Source: Candidatus Moranbacteria bacterium GW2011_GWF2_35_54 (GTDB lineage Bacteria > Patescibacteriota > Minisyncoccia > Moranbacterales > UBA9337). From it: a stretch of 37,349 nt of DNA. The position numbers were made by a program, and so were the translations under genes. The stretch is from the NCBI GenBank assembly GCA_000990945.1, contig LBQR01000006.1, positions 1 to 37,349 on the forward strand, written 5' to 3'. The notes beneath the pieces were generated by a model. That model made no database searches. It was not told the DNA's origin and saw nothing but the letters and a program-made list of their open reading frames with translations. This document shows, in pieces, positions 17,240 to 24,449 of the stretch. Numbering within the stretch: position 1 is the first letter of the stretch; every line of letters begins with the position of its first letter.

Positions 17240-18246
17240 TTAGTATGAAGGGACAGATGGGATGCTTACTTTTGGAACAGTCCCTGTTGTAGTATCTACT
17301 TTCACATCTCCCGCATCTACTTTTGCCCCAGAACCATCAGTTTTAACTTTCACATCTCCCGTATCTACTTTTACTCCATCGCCTGAAATATCGACATTAA
17401 GATTTCCAGCATTTACTTTTACGCCCATATTATTTACCACTACGTCAAAATCACTGGCGCTATTTACTGAATAATATTCTCCGCCACCACACTTAGAGAT
17501 ATCTGTTAATTGCTTAGCTACTGCTCCTGTAACATCCAAGCCAATTACATCGACACTAATTCCTTTAGTTTTTAATTGGCAAGCATAAGCCACTGGATCA
17601 CCGCATGTTTCTTTCCCTCAGTTGAATTTAATATAACTTCGGCTTTTTTCAAAGAATCAGTAATAGGAGTCCAGCCATTCGGGTTTAGAGCATTAACTTT
17701 TGATTTAACTAAATTTGCATTAACTGCTCCCATATAATAAATTTCTTCTATTCCGGCACAAGACACAGCTTTCCCCGCTTGAGTATTATTACCTTTGTGT
17801 CCATAAGCCACCACGCTTAGATTAACATTATTTTTCAAACTGTCTACAAATTTTACCATGGCATTTTTGGCAAGTTGGATTCGAGTGCCTCCTGTCGCTT
17901 GGGCAGACATACTACCGGAAGCATCAAAGATCAAAACATTATTCACTTTTTCTTCAACTACCATTTCTTCTTTTTTGGCAACAGAGCCCTCAGTAGATCC
18001 CCCAACTTTAACCTTTACGCCACCATTAACATCTACGCTGGTACCCTCCATATCAACACTTACTCCATCACTGCCTGTTTTCACGCTTACTCCGTTGGCA
18101 TCAACCTCCACTCCATCTGAACCAACTTTCACACTTGGCATATTATTTCTATATGCTACATAGCCTGCGCCGGCCACAGTTAGGCCCAAAATCGCAACTA
18201 TCGCGATAACCACCCCAGTTTGTATAATCCCTTTTTTGTTTTTCAT
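17240..18246 (-). pseudogene. Membrane-anchored VWA-domain protein with beta-repeats, broken
   Basis: The N-terminal frame (start 18246) has an anchor helix (about 7-29), short beta-repeats (VKVGSDGVEVDANGVSVKTG..) and a von Willebrand A domain with the MIDAS start FDASGSMS and threonine in GWTPITDSL. It then shifts frame at about 17612. The other frame reads GKETCGDPVAYACQLKTKG (a VWA continuation) and ends with more GDGVKVDTGDVKV repeats. Intact VWA proteins of this type carry a strand such as VILVSDG between these two parts, so about ten residues including the MIDAS aspartate are missing. Both frames contain GGAAAG at the join, consistent with microhomology deletion. It has the same N-terminus and leader as the gene at 18359-18709. 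Confidence 0.85.
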
Positions 18247-18259
18247 TTTTTTTCTGTGT

Positions 18260-18297
18260 CCTAGTTAAATTACGGAGAGTCCGTATTATCTAACTGG
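18260..18297 (-). promoter_or_regulatory. Conserved leader hairpin, copy A (before the VWA gene)
   Basis: The RNA (minus strand) folds as an outer stem CAGTTAGAT/ATTTAACT(A)G, a 2-base AA bulge, an inner stem UACGG/CCGUA and a five-base loop ACUCU. The 38-base element resembles copy B at 18721-18758, and most differences keep pairing or G-U wobble (G8-U30 here, U13-A27 here against U13-G27 in B). The AGGA Shine-Dalgarno-like word lies at the 3' edge of the outer stem, about 11 bases before the ATG. Confidence 0.7.
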
Positions 18298-18358
18298 AAT
18301 TACCCCTTATATATTTTATTTATTTGGGGTTTAATGTTTATATTTGAATTTTTTAAAT

Positions 18359-18709
18359 TTATTCCGAGATTTCCACATTTACACCTTCTTCACCAGTCTC
18401 TATATCCACACTGTCGGTATCTACATCAACTCCGGCATTTCCAGCTCTCACACTGGTATCTCCACTATTAACATTTACTCCATCACTGCTTGCGCCGACG
18501 TTCGTACTGCCAGCATTAACATTCACTCCACCATTGCCCGCTTTCACATTTACGCCTCCAGCTTTAATATCAACTCCATTGGGCCCAACTTGCACCCTCG
18601 CTGCATTTTTTTTATAGGTCGCATAAGCAACGCCTCCCATAATTAAAATTATAATCACAACCACTATGGCAACTATGCCAACTTGAACGATTCCTTTTTT
18701 ATTTTTCAT
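18359..18709 (-). CDS. Anchored beta-repeat protein, paralogue of the VWA gene's N-terminus
   Basis: 116 residues: MKNKKGIVQVGIVAIVVV.. anchor (about 7-29), then nine or so short repeats of the form G-V-x-V-x-A/T-G (GVDIKAGGVNVKAGNGGVNV, NSGDTSVRAGNAGVDVD). These are likely a small extracytoplasmic beta-solenoid or beta-sandwich. The first 25 residues and the repeats are shared with 17240-18246, but no VWA domain is present here, so it is either a tandem partial duplicate or a shorter partner. It has a good promoter (18808-18836) and the 38-base leader hairpin, with AGGA before the start. The function is unknown. Confidence 0.75.
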   Translation of the reverse strand: MKNKKGIVQVGIVAIVVVIIILIMGGVAYATYKKNAARVQVGPNGVDIKAGGVNVKAGNGGVNVNAGSTNVGASSDGVNVNSGDTSVRAGNAGVDVDTDSVDIETGEEGVNVEISE

Positions 18710-18720
18710 TTTTTCTATGT

Positions 18721-18758
18721 CCTAGTTAGATCACGGTGAGCCCGTATTATTTAACTAG
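18721..18758 (-). promoter_or_regulatory. Conserved leader hairpin, copy B
   Basis: In RNA sense: CUAGUUA..UAACUAG outer stem, UACGG/CCGUG inner stem, loop GCUCA. It lies between the mapped promoter and the ATG at 18709, so it is transcribed. The right arm ends in UAGGACA, so part of the ribosome binding site is paired. Confidence 0.72.
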
Positions 18759-18807
18759 GGTTGTTTTGTTAAATTTATTTTTATTTAATTGACAATTTTA
18801 TGCGTTT

Positions 18808-18836
18808 ATTATATCACAATAATAATCAACTCACAA
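18808..18836 (-). promoter_or_regulatory. Promoter TTGTGA-17-TATAAT
   Basis: On the minus strand: TTGTGA (18836-18831), a 17-base spacer, TATAAT (18813-18808). The predicted start near 18801 gives a leader of about 90 nt containing the copy B hairpin. Confidence 0.7.
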
Positions 18837-18877
18837 AATAGTTTTTCTTTTTATGTCGCAATAAAGGAAAATATACT

Positions 18878-19513
18878 TTAAATTTGTTCACCATCTACAG
18901 AAATTCTACCTTGATTATTTTGATTTCCGCTCCCATCTTCTGCTGAATTATTTCCGCCCATCATCCTCTGATGATCTGCTACTTTTGTTTCAAAATCCGT
19001 TTGCGCTTTCTGGTTCGCATCTTCAAATACAATTTTTCCACCACCAATTTTCATGCCCCCGCCACCGCCAGAAACAACTTGTTCCATCGAATGAGCACCG
19101 CTATTATTTTGCGGAGAAAACATTTTTACTTTTTCCGGAGTGTTGCCAGCACCGAAAGCTGAAGTGGCCGACATCAGGATGCCAAAGGCTGCTATCATCA
19201 AAAGTCCCTTTCCAATTATCCCCGATTTTCTTGCATGCTCTACCAATCCGCTAGTATCCCCATCCTTCAAAGCTTCTTGTGCTTCTACAGGGGCACTTTC
19301 TAAAACTTTTTGATAAAGTTCCAATTCAGCTGTTTCTATTCCTTCAAACATTTCGTCATATTGTTTTTTAAATTCTTCCAGATTTGTCGGAATTTGAAAG
19401 CCTTCCAACAAATTTTTATTTGCCTCCTCGGCGTTAAGTTCCAAATCATCTTCGCTATATAAATCCGGCTTGTTTAAGCCTGCATTTACATCAATGGTTT
19501 CTCCCATTCTCAT
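18878..19513 (-). CDS. Hypothetical protein with a central TM segment
   Basis: 211 residues that I do not recognise. The N-terminal 95 residues are acidic and helical (EEFKKQYDEMFEGIETAELELYQKVL). A hydrophobic segment follows (about 98-121, IIGKGLLMIAAFGILMSATSAF), which ends AFGAG and could be an internal anchor or a late signal-like helix. A glycine-rich stretch (SGGGGGMKIGGGK) and an Asn/Gln/Ser-rich tail come next. Starts at 19513 and 19507 are both possible. It lies upstream of the repeat-protein pair on the same strand, separated from them by the promoter at 18808, so it is a separate unit. Confidence 0.65.
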   Translation of the reverse strand: MRMGETIDVNAGLNKPDLYSEDDLELNAEEANKNLLEGFQIPTNLEEFKKQYDEMFEGIETAELELYQKVLESAPVEAQEALKDGDTSGLVEHARKSGIIGKGLLMIAAFGILMSATSAFGAGNTPEKVKMFSPQNNSGAHSMEQVVSGGGGGMKIGGGKIVFEDANQKAQTDFETKVADHQRMMGGNNSAEDGSGNQNNQGRISVDGEQI

Positions 19514-19598
19514 AAAGATATTTTAAAAAATATTATGCCATTATTATATCATAAAATCAAAAATTGGCGCAATGTTTCATGGAGCAAATAAATATAGG

Positions 19599-19720
19599 CC
19601 CGTCTTTGCGAGGGTACTCCCGTGGCAATCCAGGAATAATATTACTTAATTAAGAATTCTATTTTTCTTGACTAGACTGCCACGCAATTTGAGAGTACTC
19701 AAATTACTCGCAGAGACGGG
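19599..19720. repeat. REP-like hairpin element CCCGTCTTTGCGAG..CTCGCAGAGACGGG
   Basis: Inverted ends CCCGTCTTTGCGAG and CTCGCAGAGACGGG, with inner arms GTGGCAATC.. and ..GACTGCCAC, and GTACTC/GAGTAC between them. There is no coding frame. This is the widespread 'cgtc-ttgcgag' type of intergenic hairpin. It fills the divergent gap before the ferritin-like gene. Confidence 0.8.
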
Positions 19721-19773
19721 TAGAAAAAGACATGAGAGAGGTCAGTGGGGAGTTTTGGGTTTTATTTTCTAAT

Positions 19774-19801
19774 TTGCAGGAAAAATTATCTATGTTATAT
19801 T
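19774..19801 (+). promoter_or_regulatory. Promoter TTGCAG-16-TATATT for the ferritin-like gene
   Basis: TTGCAG at 19774-19779, a 16-base spacer, TATATT at 19796-19801. The predicted leader is about 24 nt. Confidence 0.6.
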
Positions 19802-19831
19802 GTAAGCATATTAATCACTTTTTAAAATCTT

Positions 19832-20281
19832 ATGGACAAGAAACCTTTATTGATATTGTTTGAAGAAAATGAATTGAATATTGCCTCTCTTTATTCTCTT
19901 TTCGCTCAAAAAATTCCGACTAAACATAATTTTTGGTTCAGACTTTCTCAAGAAGAAATTTCTCATGCCGATAGTATCAGAAACCAAAGCGATATCATCG
20001 ATGCTATAACAGAAAATAATTTTTCTCGCGGAGTCGTCAATCACGTTATGGGCTTTGTCCTTAAGGAGATAAAAAAAACGCAACAAGAAAAAGTTACTCA
20101 TCATGAAGCTCTGCTTACAGCCCTGCGGATTGAACGCTCGATGCTCGAAAAAAAATGTTTTGAAATATTTATTCCCATTAACAAAAGAGTCCAAGATATG
20201 CTTTGTAAGCTCAATAGTGAGACCGAACGCCACGTTGAAATATTAACTGAAGAAATGAAAAAAAATAAATTTGTTTTCTGA
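19832..20281 (+). CDS. Ferritin/rubrerythrin-like helical protein
   Basis: 149 residues, all-helical. The first helix pair has FEENELNIASLYSLFA and FWFRLSQEEISHADSI, the E-x-x-H arrangement of ferritin-like di-iron sites. The second pair has ALRIERSMLEKKCFEIF and SETERHVEILTEEM, again E-x-x-H. It is therefore likely a four-helix bundle that binds two iron atoms and acts in peroxide or iron handling. It lacks the rubredoxin domain of a full rubrerythrin. Metal binding is inferred from motif spacing. It is monocistronic, with a promoter upstream and a strong terminator about 100 bases downstream. Confidence 0.75.
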   Translation: MDKKPLLILFEENELNIASLYSLFAQKIPTKHNFWFRLSQEEISHADSIRNQSDIIDAITENNFSRGVVNHVMGFVLKEIKKTQQEKVTHHEALLTALRIERSMLEKKCFEIFIPINKRVQDMLCKLNSETERHVEILTEEMKKNKFVF

Positions 20282-20380
20282 ATTCTCATCCTACCCGCTT
20301 TAAGCGGATTTAAAAAATACAACATTTCAAATACACATCAAATACAATCCCCCACTTAAATTAATTCAATACAAATATTA

Positions 20381-20410
20381 AAAACTCTCCATTTTATTGG
20401 AGAGTTTTTT
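20381..20410. terminator. Bidirectional intrinsic terminator
   Basis: AAAACTCTCC (20381-20390) pairs with GGAGAGTTTT (20399-20408), with T tracts in both directions. It serves the ferritin-like gene (plus) and the alcohol dehydrogenase (minus). Confidence 0.85.
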
Positions 20411-20525
20411 AATTTGAGCTTTAGTCATTTGAAATTGATTTAAAATTCAAAATTTGAAATTTGAAATTAAAAAAACTCTTCGGGATGTTTTTTGAAATCT
20501 TTGCCACTAGAAAATTTATTTATAT

Positions 20526-21686
20526 CTAGTTCAAGGCTGCTTTATAAACATTAATCACATCTTCCAAAGTCGCAGTTTTTGGATTGGTAAACGAACAAGC
20601 ATCTTTCATCGCGTTAGCCGCCATTATTTCAAGATCTTCTTCTTTAACGCCTAGCTCGGCTAGGTTAGCTGGAATATCAATATCTTGAGATAATTTTTTA
20701 ATAGCTGCGATTCCTTTTTTGGCTCCCTCTTCTGTTGATAGTCCTTCAATATTTTCGCCTAAAGCTTTGGCAATATCAGCGAAACGCTCGGGGTTAGCAT
20801 CTAAATTAAATTCACACACGTGGGGCAATAATATCGCGTTACAAACTCCGTGCGGTAAATCATAGAATCCTCCTAATTGATGAGCCATCGCATGCACGTA
20901 ACCCAAGGAGGCATTATTAAACGCCATCCCGGCCAAAAGTTCTGCGTAAGTCATTTGTTCTCTAGCTTCTAAATTATTTCCATCTGTCACAGCCTCCCTT
21001 AGCCATTTGCTAATAAGTTCAATCGCCTTAACGGCAGCGCAATCTGTTACTGGTGTAGCAATAATCGAAACGTATGCTTCCACTGCATGCGTCAGCGCGT
21101 CCATTCCTGTAGCGGCAGTTAAACTTGCGGGCATTGCCACCATTAAAGCTGGATCATTAATTGAAGCAGTCGGCGTAGTGCGCCAATCAACAATCGCCAT
21201 TTTAACTTTACGCGCCGTATCAGTAATAATACAAAATCGAGTTATTTCACTAGCTGTCCCGGCGGTTGTATTTATCGCAATTAGCGGAGTAACTGACTTC
21301 GTAGATTTATCCATCCCTTCATAATCATTAACTCTACCACCATTATCTACTACTAATTTTATCCCCTTGGCACAATCGTGCGGACTTCCTCCTCCTAAAG
21401 ATATAATTAAATCACATTCATTTTTTTTATAAGCATCTACTCCTTCATGCACATTAACATCCGTTGGATTAGCACAAGTATTATCCCAAATCACTGCGGA
21501 AAAACCTGCATCTTCTATATAACCCTTAATTAATTCGGGTGTTCCTACACTGCTTAATCCTTTATCGGTAACGATAAACGCTTTTTTCTTTCCTGTTAAA
21601 GCAATTTGTTCGCCAATTTTTTTGGCACTTCCAAATCCCATCAGGTTAATTGTCGGCATAAAGTAGCCGTTGACTTTTTCCTCCAT
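20526..21686 (-). CDS. Iron-containing alcohol dehydrogenase (group III)
   Basis: 386 residues from ATG 21686. The longer frame to a GTG at 21728 adds residues outside the family. NAD(P) is bound through GGGSPHDCAKG and TAGTASE. The metal ligands are in MDALTHAVEAYVS (D and H), YVHAMAHQLGG (H) and YDLPHGVCNAILLPHV (H), so all four Fe2+/Zn2+ ligands are present. It resembles AdhB/DhaT-like enzymes that reduce aldehydes to alcohols to reoxidise NADH in fermentation, or oxidise alcohols. No aldehyde-producing partner gene is adjacent. Upstream lie a hairpin repeat and the candidate RNA at 21907-21977, and there is no other clear promoter. Confidence 0.93.
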   Translation of the reverse strand: MEEKVNGYFMPTINLMGFGSAKKIGEQIALTGKKKAFIVTDKGLSSVGTPELIKGYIEDAGFSAVIWDNTCANPTDVNVHEGVDAYKKNECDLIISLGGGSPHDCAKGIKLVVDNGGRVNDYEGMDKSTKSVTPLIAINTTAGTASEITRFCIITDTARKVKMAIVDWRTTPTASINDPALMVAMPASLTAATGMDALTHAVEAYVSIIATPVTDCAAVKAIELISKWLREAVTDGNNLEAREQMTYAELLAGMAFNNASLGYVHAMAHQLGGFYDLPHGVCNAILLPHVCEFNLDANPERFADIAKALGENIEGLSTEEGAKKGIAAIKKLSQDIDIPANLAELGVKEEDLEIMAANAMKDACSFTNPKTATLEDVINVYKAALN

Positions 21687-21736
21687 ATTTTTGTTTTTTG
21701 CCCGGTTATACCAAATCAACTTAAACACTGCTAGTA

Positions 21737-21826
21737 TGTCATTCCGAGTGAAGTGAATCCGACCCCAAGGAGGATGAACGAAATCGAGGAATCTAAGCCT
21801 AGATCTTTCGACTTCATTTCTCCGCC
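21737..21826. repeat. Hairpin repeat of the TGTCATTCCGAG type
   Basis: Inverted arms GAAATCGAGGAATCTA (21780-21795) and TAGATCTTTCGACTTC (21800-21815) around a 4-base loop, preceded by TGTCATTCCGAGTGAAG. It is non-coding and relates to the 1053-1192 element by its TGTCAT and TCGA words. Confidence 0.65.
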
Positions 21827-21906
21827 AGCTAACGTTGTAAAATAGATTTAGTTTATTTGGTATTAGATATTACTCCAACCGAAAGCTCTTAAATTAATTA
21901 ACAAAT

Positions 21907-21977
21907 AAAAAAGACCGATGGATCACCCATCTGCCCTGTTGCTGACTCTACTAAGATAAGCGAGCCTTTTTGCAACT
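21907..21977 (-). ncRNA. Candidate 71-nt structured RNA with own promoter and terminator
   Basis: A promoter (21983-22012) predicts a start at about 21977. The RNA folds with stem 1 GUUGC/GCAAC (21976-21972 with 21942-21938) enclosing stem 2 GGCUC/GAGUC (21966-21962 with 21948-21944), which has a 13-nt loop. A linker AGGGCA and a terminator stem GAUGG/CCAUC (21931-21927 with 21921-21917) follow, ending in UUUUUU. No ORF of useful size lies inside it. It could be a free small RNA, or a transcription-attenuating leader of the alcohol dehydrogenase gene that begins 220 bases further on. I do not recognise it as a known RNA class. Confidence 0.6.
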
Positions 21978-21982
21978 CATTT

Positions 21983-22012
21983 AGTATAGCATAAATTTTA
22001 GCACTTGTCCAA
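21983..22012 (-). promoter_or_regulatory. Promoter TTGGAC-18-TATACT with extended -10
   Basis: On the minus strand: TTGGAC (22012-22007), then TGCTATACT with the -10 hexamer at 21988-21983. It begins 8 bases past the mqo stop codon, so it is an independent promoter for the RNA. Confidence 0.7.
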
Positions 22013-22020
22013 TTTGGGAT

Positions 22021-23361
22021 TTATCTCTTTAAACCATCCGCCATTTTTTCTTCATCAAAGGTAAATTCTCCACCAAAAAATTTAGCAAGTTTCTTGACTG
22101 TATTTCGAGCAGTCTGCAAACAAGCGGTGGCACCCGGCGACGGAGTCACATTAAAAATAATATTATCTCCAACAATTTCACCTACTCCCATCATCACCTC
22201 CCCGGTTTCTTTGTTTACCAATTGAGGACGGATTCCACCCAATCTCTTTTCAAATTTTAACTTTTCTTCGCTTATTCCAGGAATTATTTTTTTGATAGTC
22301 TGAGTATAATAATATTTTCCAATAACAGGAATATCGTAAAGCATATTTTGAGCGATAAAACCAAAAATATCTTTGTCTGAAATTATTTTAACGAGTGCTT
22401 TTAATACTTTAAAATCAATTTTAGTTGTCTTTAAAAAATCCCAAAACGTCCCCGCATTTCTTCGCTCTAAAATCGGGATAACTTTAGCTGTCGGACCAAA
22501 GCGAACCTCATTGATATTATGAATATCCGGATCACCGTGCACGGCCGCAAAGGGCAGTTTTTCTTTTTGCATAGTGTAAACTTTTCCGTTTAAAACTTTT
22601 TCTTTGGACACATAAAAATTTCCCGCCACCGGAAGCAAAAAATATTTTTCACCATATCCCAATGATTTTGCAAAAAGCAAACTATGGGCGCCGGTTGCAA
22701 ATATAACCACTTTGGCTTTTATAAATTCTTTACTGGTCTTTAATATATAATAATCACTTTTTTTACTCACCGCCTCCACCGAAGTATTTAAAAAAATATC
22801 AATATTTTTTTCCGGTTCTTGGCGGACATTTTCTATAAATGATTTAGCTAAAGCTTTATAATCGACGATATATCCATCCTCAGACATTATCGCCCGGATA
22901 TCTTCTTGAGGATTTCTCCGCTTGACTACCTTGGGCTCTATTTCTCCAATTTCTTTCTTATCCAATAAACGCAATTTGGGATAATGATTTTTGAAATTTT
23001 TAAAACGATCCTCTAGAATTTTTATTTCTTTATCACCCACCGCCAAAACCATCTTGTGGGATTTGGCGTATATCGGACCATTGGAGTTTTTGGTTTTCAG
23101 CAAATAACTCTCCACCATTTCCGCCGCTTCTTTTACTACCAAAGCTTTTTCTAAAGAATAATTTGTCTCAATATCTCCAAAGTGCAAGGTTTGACTATTG
23201 CTGGTATTATTTGAATTAACTTGAGCGAAATCGAAATATTTTTCAACTAGCGCTATCGATGACAAATTGGTGTATTTTCCCAAAACATATAAAATTGCCG
23301 TCCCGGTTATTCCGCCACCCACAATTATAATGTCATATTTTTTAATTTTTATTTTATTCAT
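22021..23361 (-). CDS. mqo: Malate:quinone oxidoreductase (epsilonproteobacterial-type Mqo)
   Basis: A 446-residue FAD enzyme that oxidises malate to oxaloacetate and passes electrons to quinone at the membrane face. FAD-binding motif: IIIVGGGITGTAILYVLGKYT. The family words NSNNTSNSQTLHFGDIETNY, EDGYIVDYKALA, FAAVHGDPDI, EVRFGPTAKVIP and IIFNVTPSPGATACLQTA are all present and match the shorter Helicobacter/Campylobacter-type Mqo rather than the classical E. coli type. Related L-2-hydroxyacid oxidases are a weaker alternative. The gene stands between a palindrome and the candidate RNA. No other respiratory or TCA gene is in the window, so the electron acceptor is unclear. Confidence 0.85.
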   Translation of the reverse strand: MNKIKIKKYDIIIVGGGITGTAILYVLGKYTNLSSIALVEKYFDFAQVNSNNTSNSQTLHFGDIETNYSLEKALVVKEAAEMVESYLLKTKNSNGPIYAKSHKMVLAVGDKEIKILEDRFKNFKNHYPKLRLLDKKEIGEIEPKVVKRRNPQEDIRAIMSEDGYIVDYKALAKSFIENVRQEPEKNIDIFLNTSVEAVSKKSDYYILKTSKEFIKAKVVIFATGAHSLLFAKSLGYGEKYFLLPVAGNFYVSKEKVLNGKVYTMQKEKLPFAAVHGDPDIHNINEVRFGPTAKVIPILERRNAGTFWDFLKTTKIDFKVLKALVKIISDKDIFGFIAQNMLYDIPVIGKYYYTQTIKKIIPGISEEKLKFEKRLGGIRPQLVNKETGEVMMGVGEIVGDNIIFNVTPSPGATACLQTARNTVKKLAKFFGGEFTFDEEKMADGLKR

Positions 23362-23371
23362 AATGATATAA

Positions 23372-23397
23372 ATCCAGTCGCTCGCGAGCGACTGGAT
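23372..23397. repeat. 26-bp perfect palindrome before mqo
   Basis: ATCCAGTCGCTCG and its exact complement meet without a loop. It lies 11 bases upstream of the mqo ATG, so it would be in the mRNA leader or at its promoter. It could be a REP unit or block ribosome access. A looser inverted pair (CTACACGAATTT with AATTCGTAATTCGTAG) follows at about 23410-23460. Confidence 0.7.
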
Positions 23398-23465
23398 AAA
23401 TCGCTAATCTACACGAATTTTATCTCTAATTTTCCCTAATCAAATTCGTAATTCGTAGAGACTAT

Positions 23466-23883
23466 CTAGAATCTTTCCATATTGCAATATTTCTTTTCCA
23501 GGCTTAATTTTCCAGCGCCATAACGAAAAATAATCAAGAATGCCACCGCGAACATAAGAGCTAATTCGCCTCCATTAAGAAGAGGATTTAATCCCGTAGG
23601 GAAATGCGCCATAAAATAAGCCATCAGCATTTCAATAAATCCTACTATTGCAGCTAAGCGTGTAAAAATTCCGATAAGCACCGCTATTCCGACAGCAACT
23701 TCAATCAAACCGGCAAACCAAGCCAAGCTCATTAGCGAATAATCCGAAAAATTTCTGAATTCCATGCAAGAAAAATAACACAGACACCACGATTCGAAAA
23801 ATAGCATAGGCATAATTTTCCCCGCCCTCATCTTGGCAAACTGGCGAAACTTTTTGAATAAATTGTTTAATTATTTCATTCAT
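23466..23883 (-). pseudogene. DoxX-family membrane protein, frameshifted
   Basis: Two overlapping frames make one DoxX protein. The first (start 23883) gives FRIVVSVLFFLHGIQKFFGLF, the opening helix and the HGxQKxFG motif. The second continues SLAWFAGLIEVAVGIAVLIG, LAAIVGFIEMLMAYFMAHFP and LALMFAVAFLIIFRYGAGKLSL, the remaining three helices. The frame changes between about 23745 and 23765. Intact relatives have roughly 5-10 extra residues between KxFG and the second helix, so a small deletion is more likely than a single-base slip. DoxX proteins are four-helix membrane proteins linked to thiol and redox balance. It lies just downstream of the VOC gene on the same strand. Confidence 0.8.
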
Positions 23884-23915
23884 ATAATTAATCTTTAAAA
23901 AAAATTATATTACTT

Positions 23916-24332
23916 TTACATCTTCATGAAAGGTTCCATCATCCCCACTTTATTGCCCTCAGTATCAAAAAACATTACATACATTCCGTACCCAGGTATT
24001 TCCATAGGCTCACCTGGTATTTTCCCACCAGATTCTCTGACTTTTTTCATTGATTCATTGATATCTTCTACACTAATAACCACTGAGGGATAATGAGTTA
24101 ATTTATCGTCAGTTTTTTTAAAGAAACCTCCGTTTATCATGCCTGGATTTTTTGGAAAACCTTTTTCATCTCCTTCGGAAGTCATGGCCAAAACATATTC
24201 ACCCATCTCAGGCCCCAGCATCTGATGTTTCCAACCAAAAGACCTAGTGTAAAAATCAGCTATTCTATTTTTATCTTCATAAGGCATCTCAAAATGAGCA
24301 ACGGGGTTAATTTTATTTTTATTGTTTTCCAT
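23916..24332 (-). CDS. VOC (glyoxalase/bleomycin-resistance) family protein
   Basis: 138 residues with the paired beta-alpha-beta-beta-beta units of the vicinal-oxygen-chelate fold. INPVAHFEMPYEDKNRIADF (first metal-type His in AHFEMP) is followed by FYTRSFGW, PSVVISVEDINESMKKV, GEPMEIPGYGMYVMFFDTEGN and the C-terminal GMMEP, where the Glu is the usual last metal ligand. The substrate is unknown: such proteins range from lactoylglutathione lyase-like enzymes to drug binders. It is upstream of, and likely co-transcribed with, the broken DoxX gene (32-base gap). Confidence 0.85.
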   Translation of the reverse strand: MENNKNKINPVAHFEMPYEDKNRIADFYTRSFGWKHQMLGPEMGEYVLAMTSEGDEKGFPKNPGMINGGFFKKTDDKLTHYPSVVISVEDINESMKKVRESGGKIPGEPMEIPGYGMYVMFFDTEGNKVGMMEPFMKM

Positions 24333-24449
24333 ACATTTGCGTTTACGCTATTTCATAGTAAAAATACCCTGAAATAGTCTAAACAATATTAAAAATAAAC
24401 ATACTTATAGGCTCTATATTTCCTAATACGCCTTTAAATAAAAAAACTT

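Noticed and set aside
17240-17593. Independent gene downstream of the VWA gene
   Set aside because: Its frame reads GKETCGDPV upstream of the apparent start, which is VWA sequence, so it is the cut-off end of the same gene.
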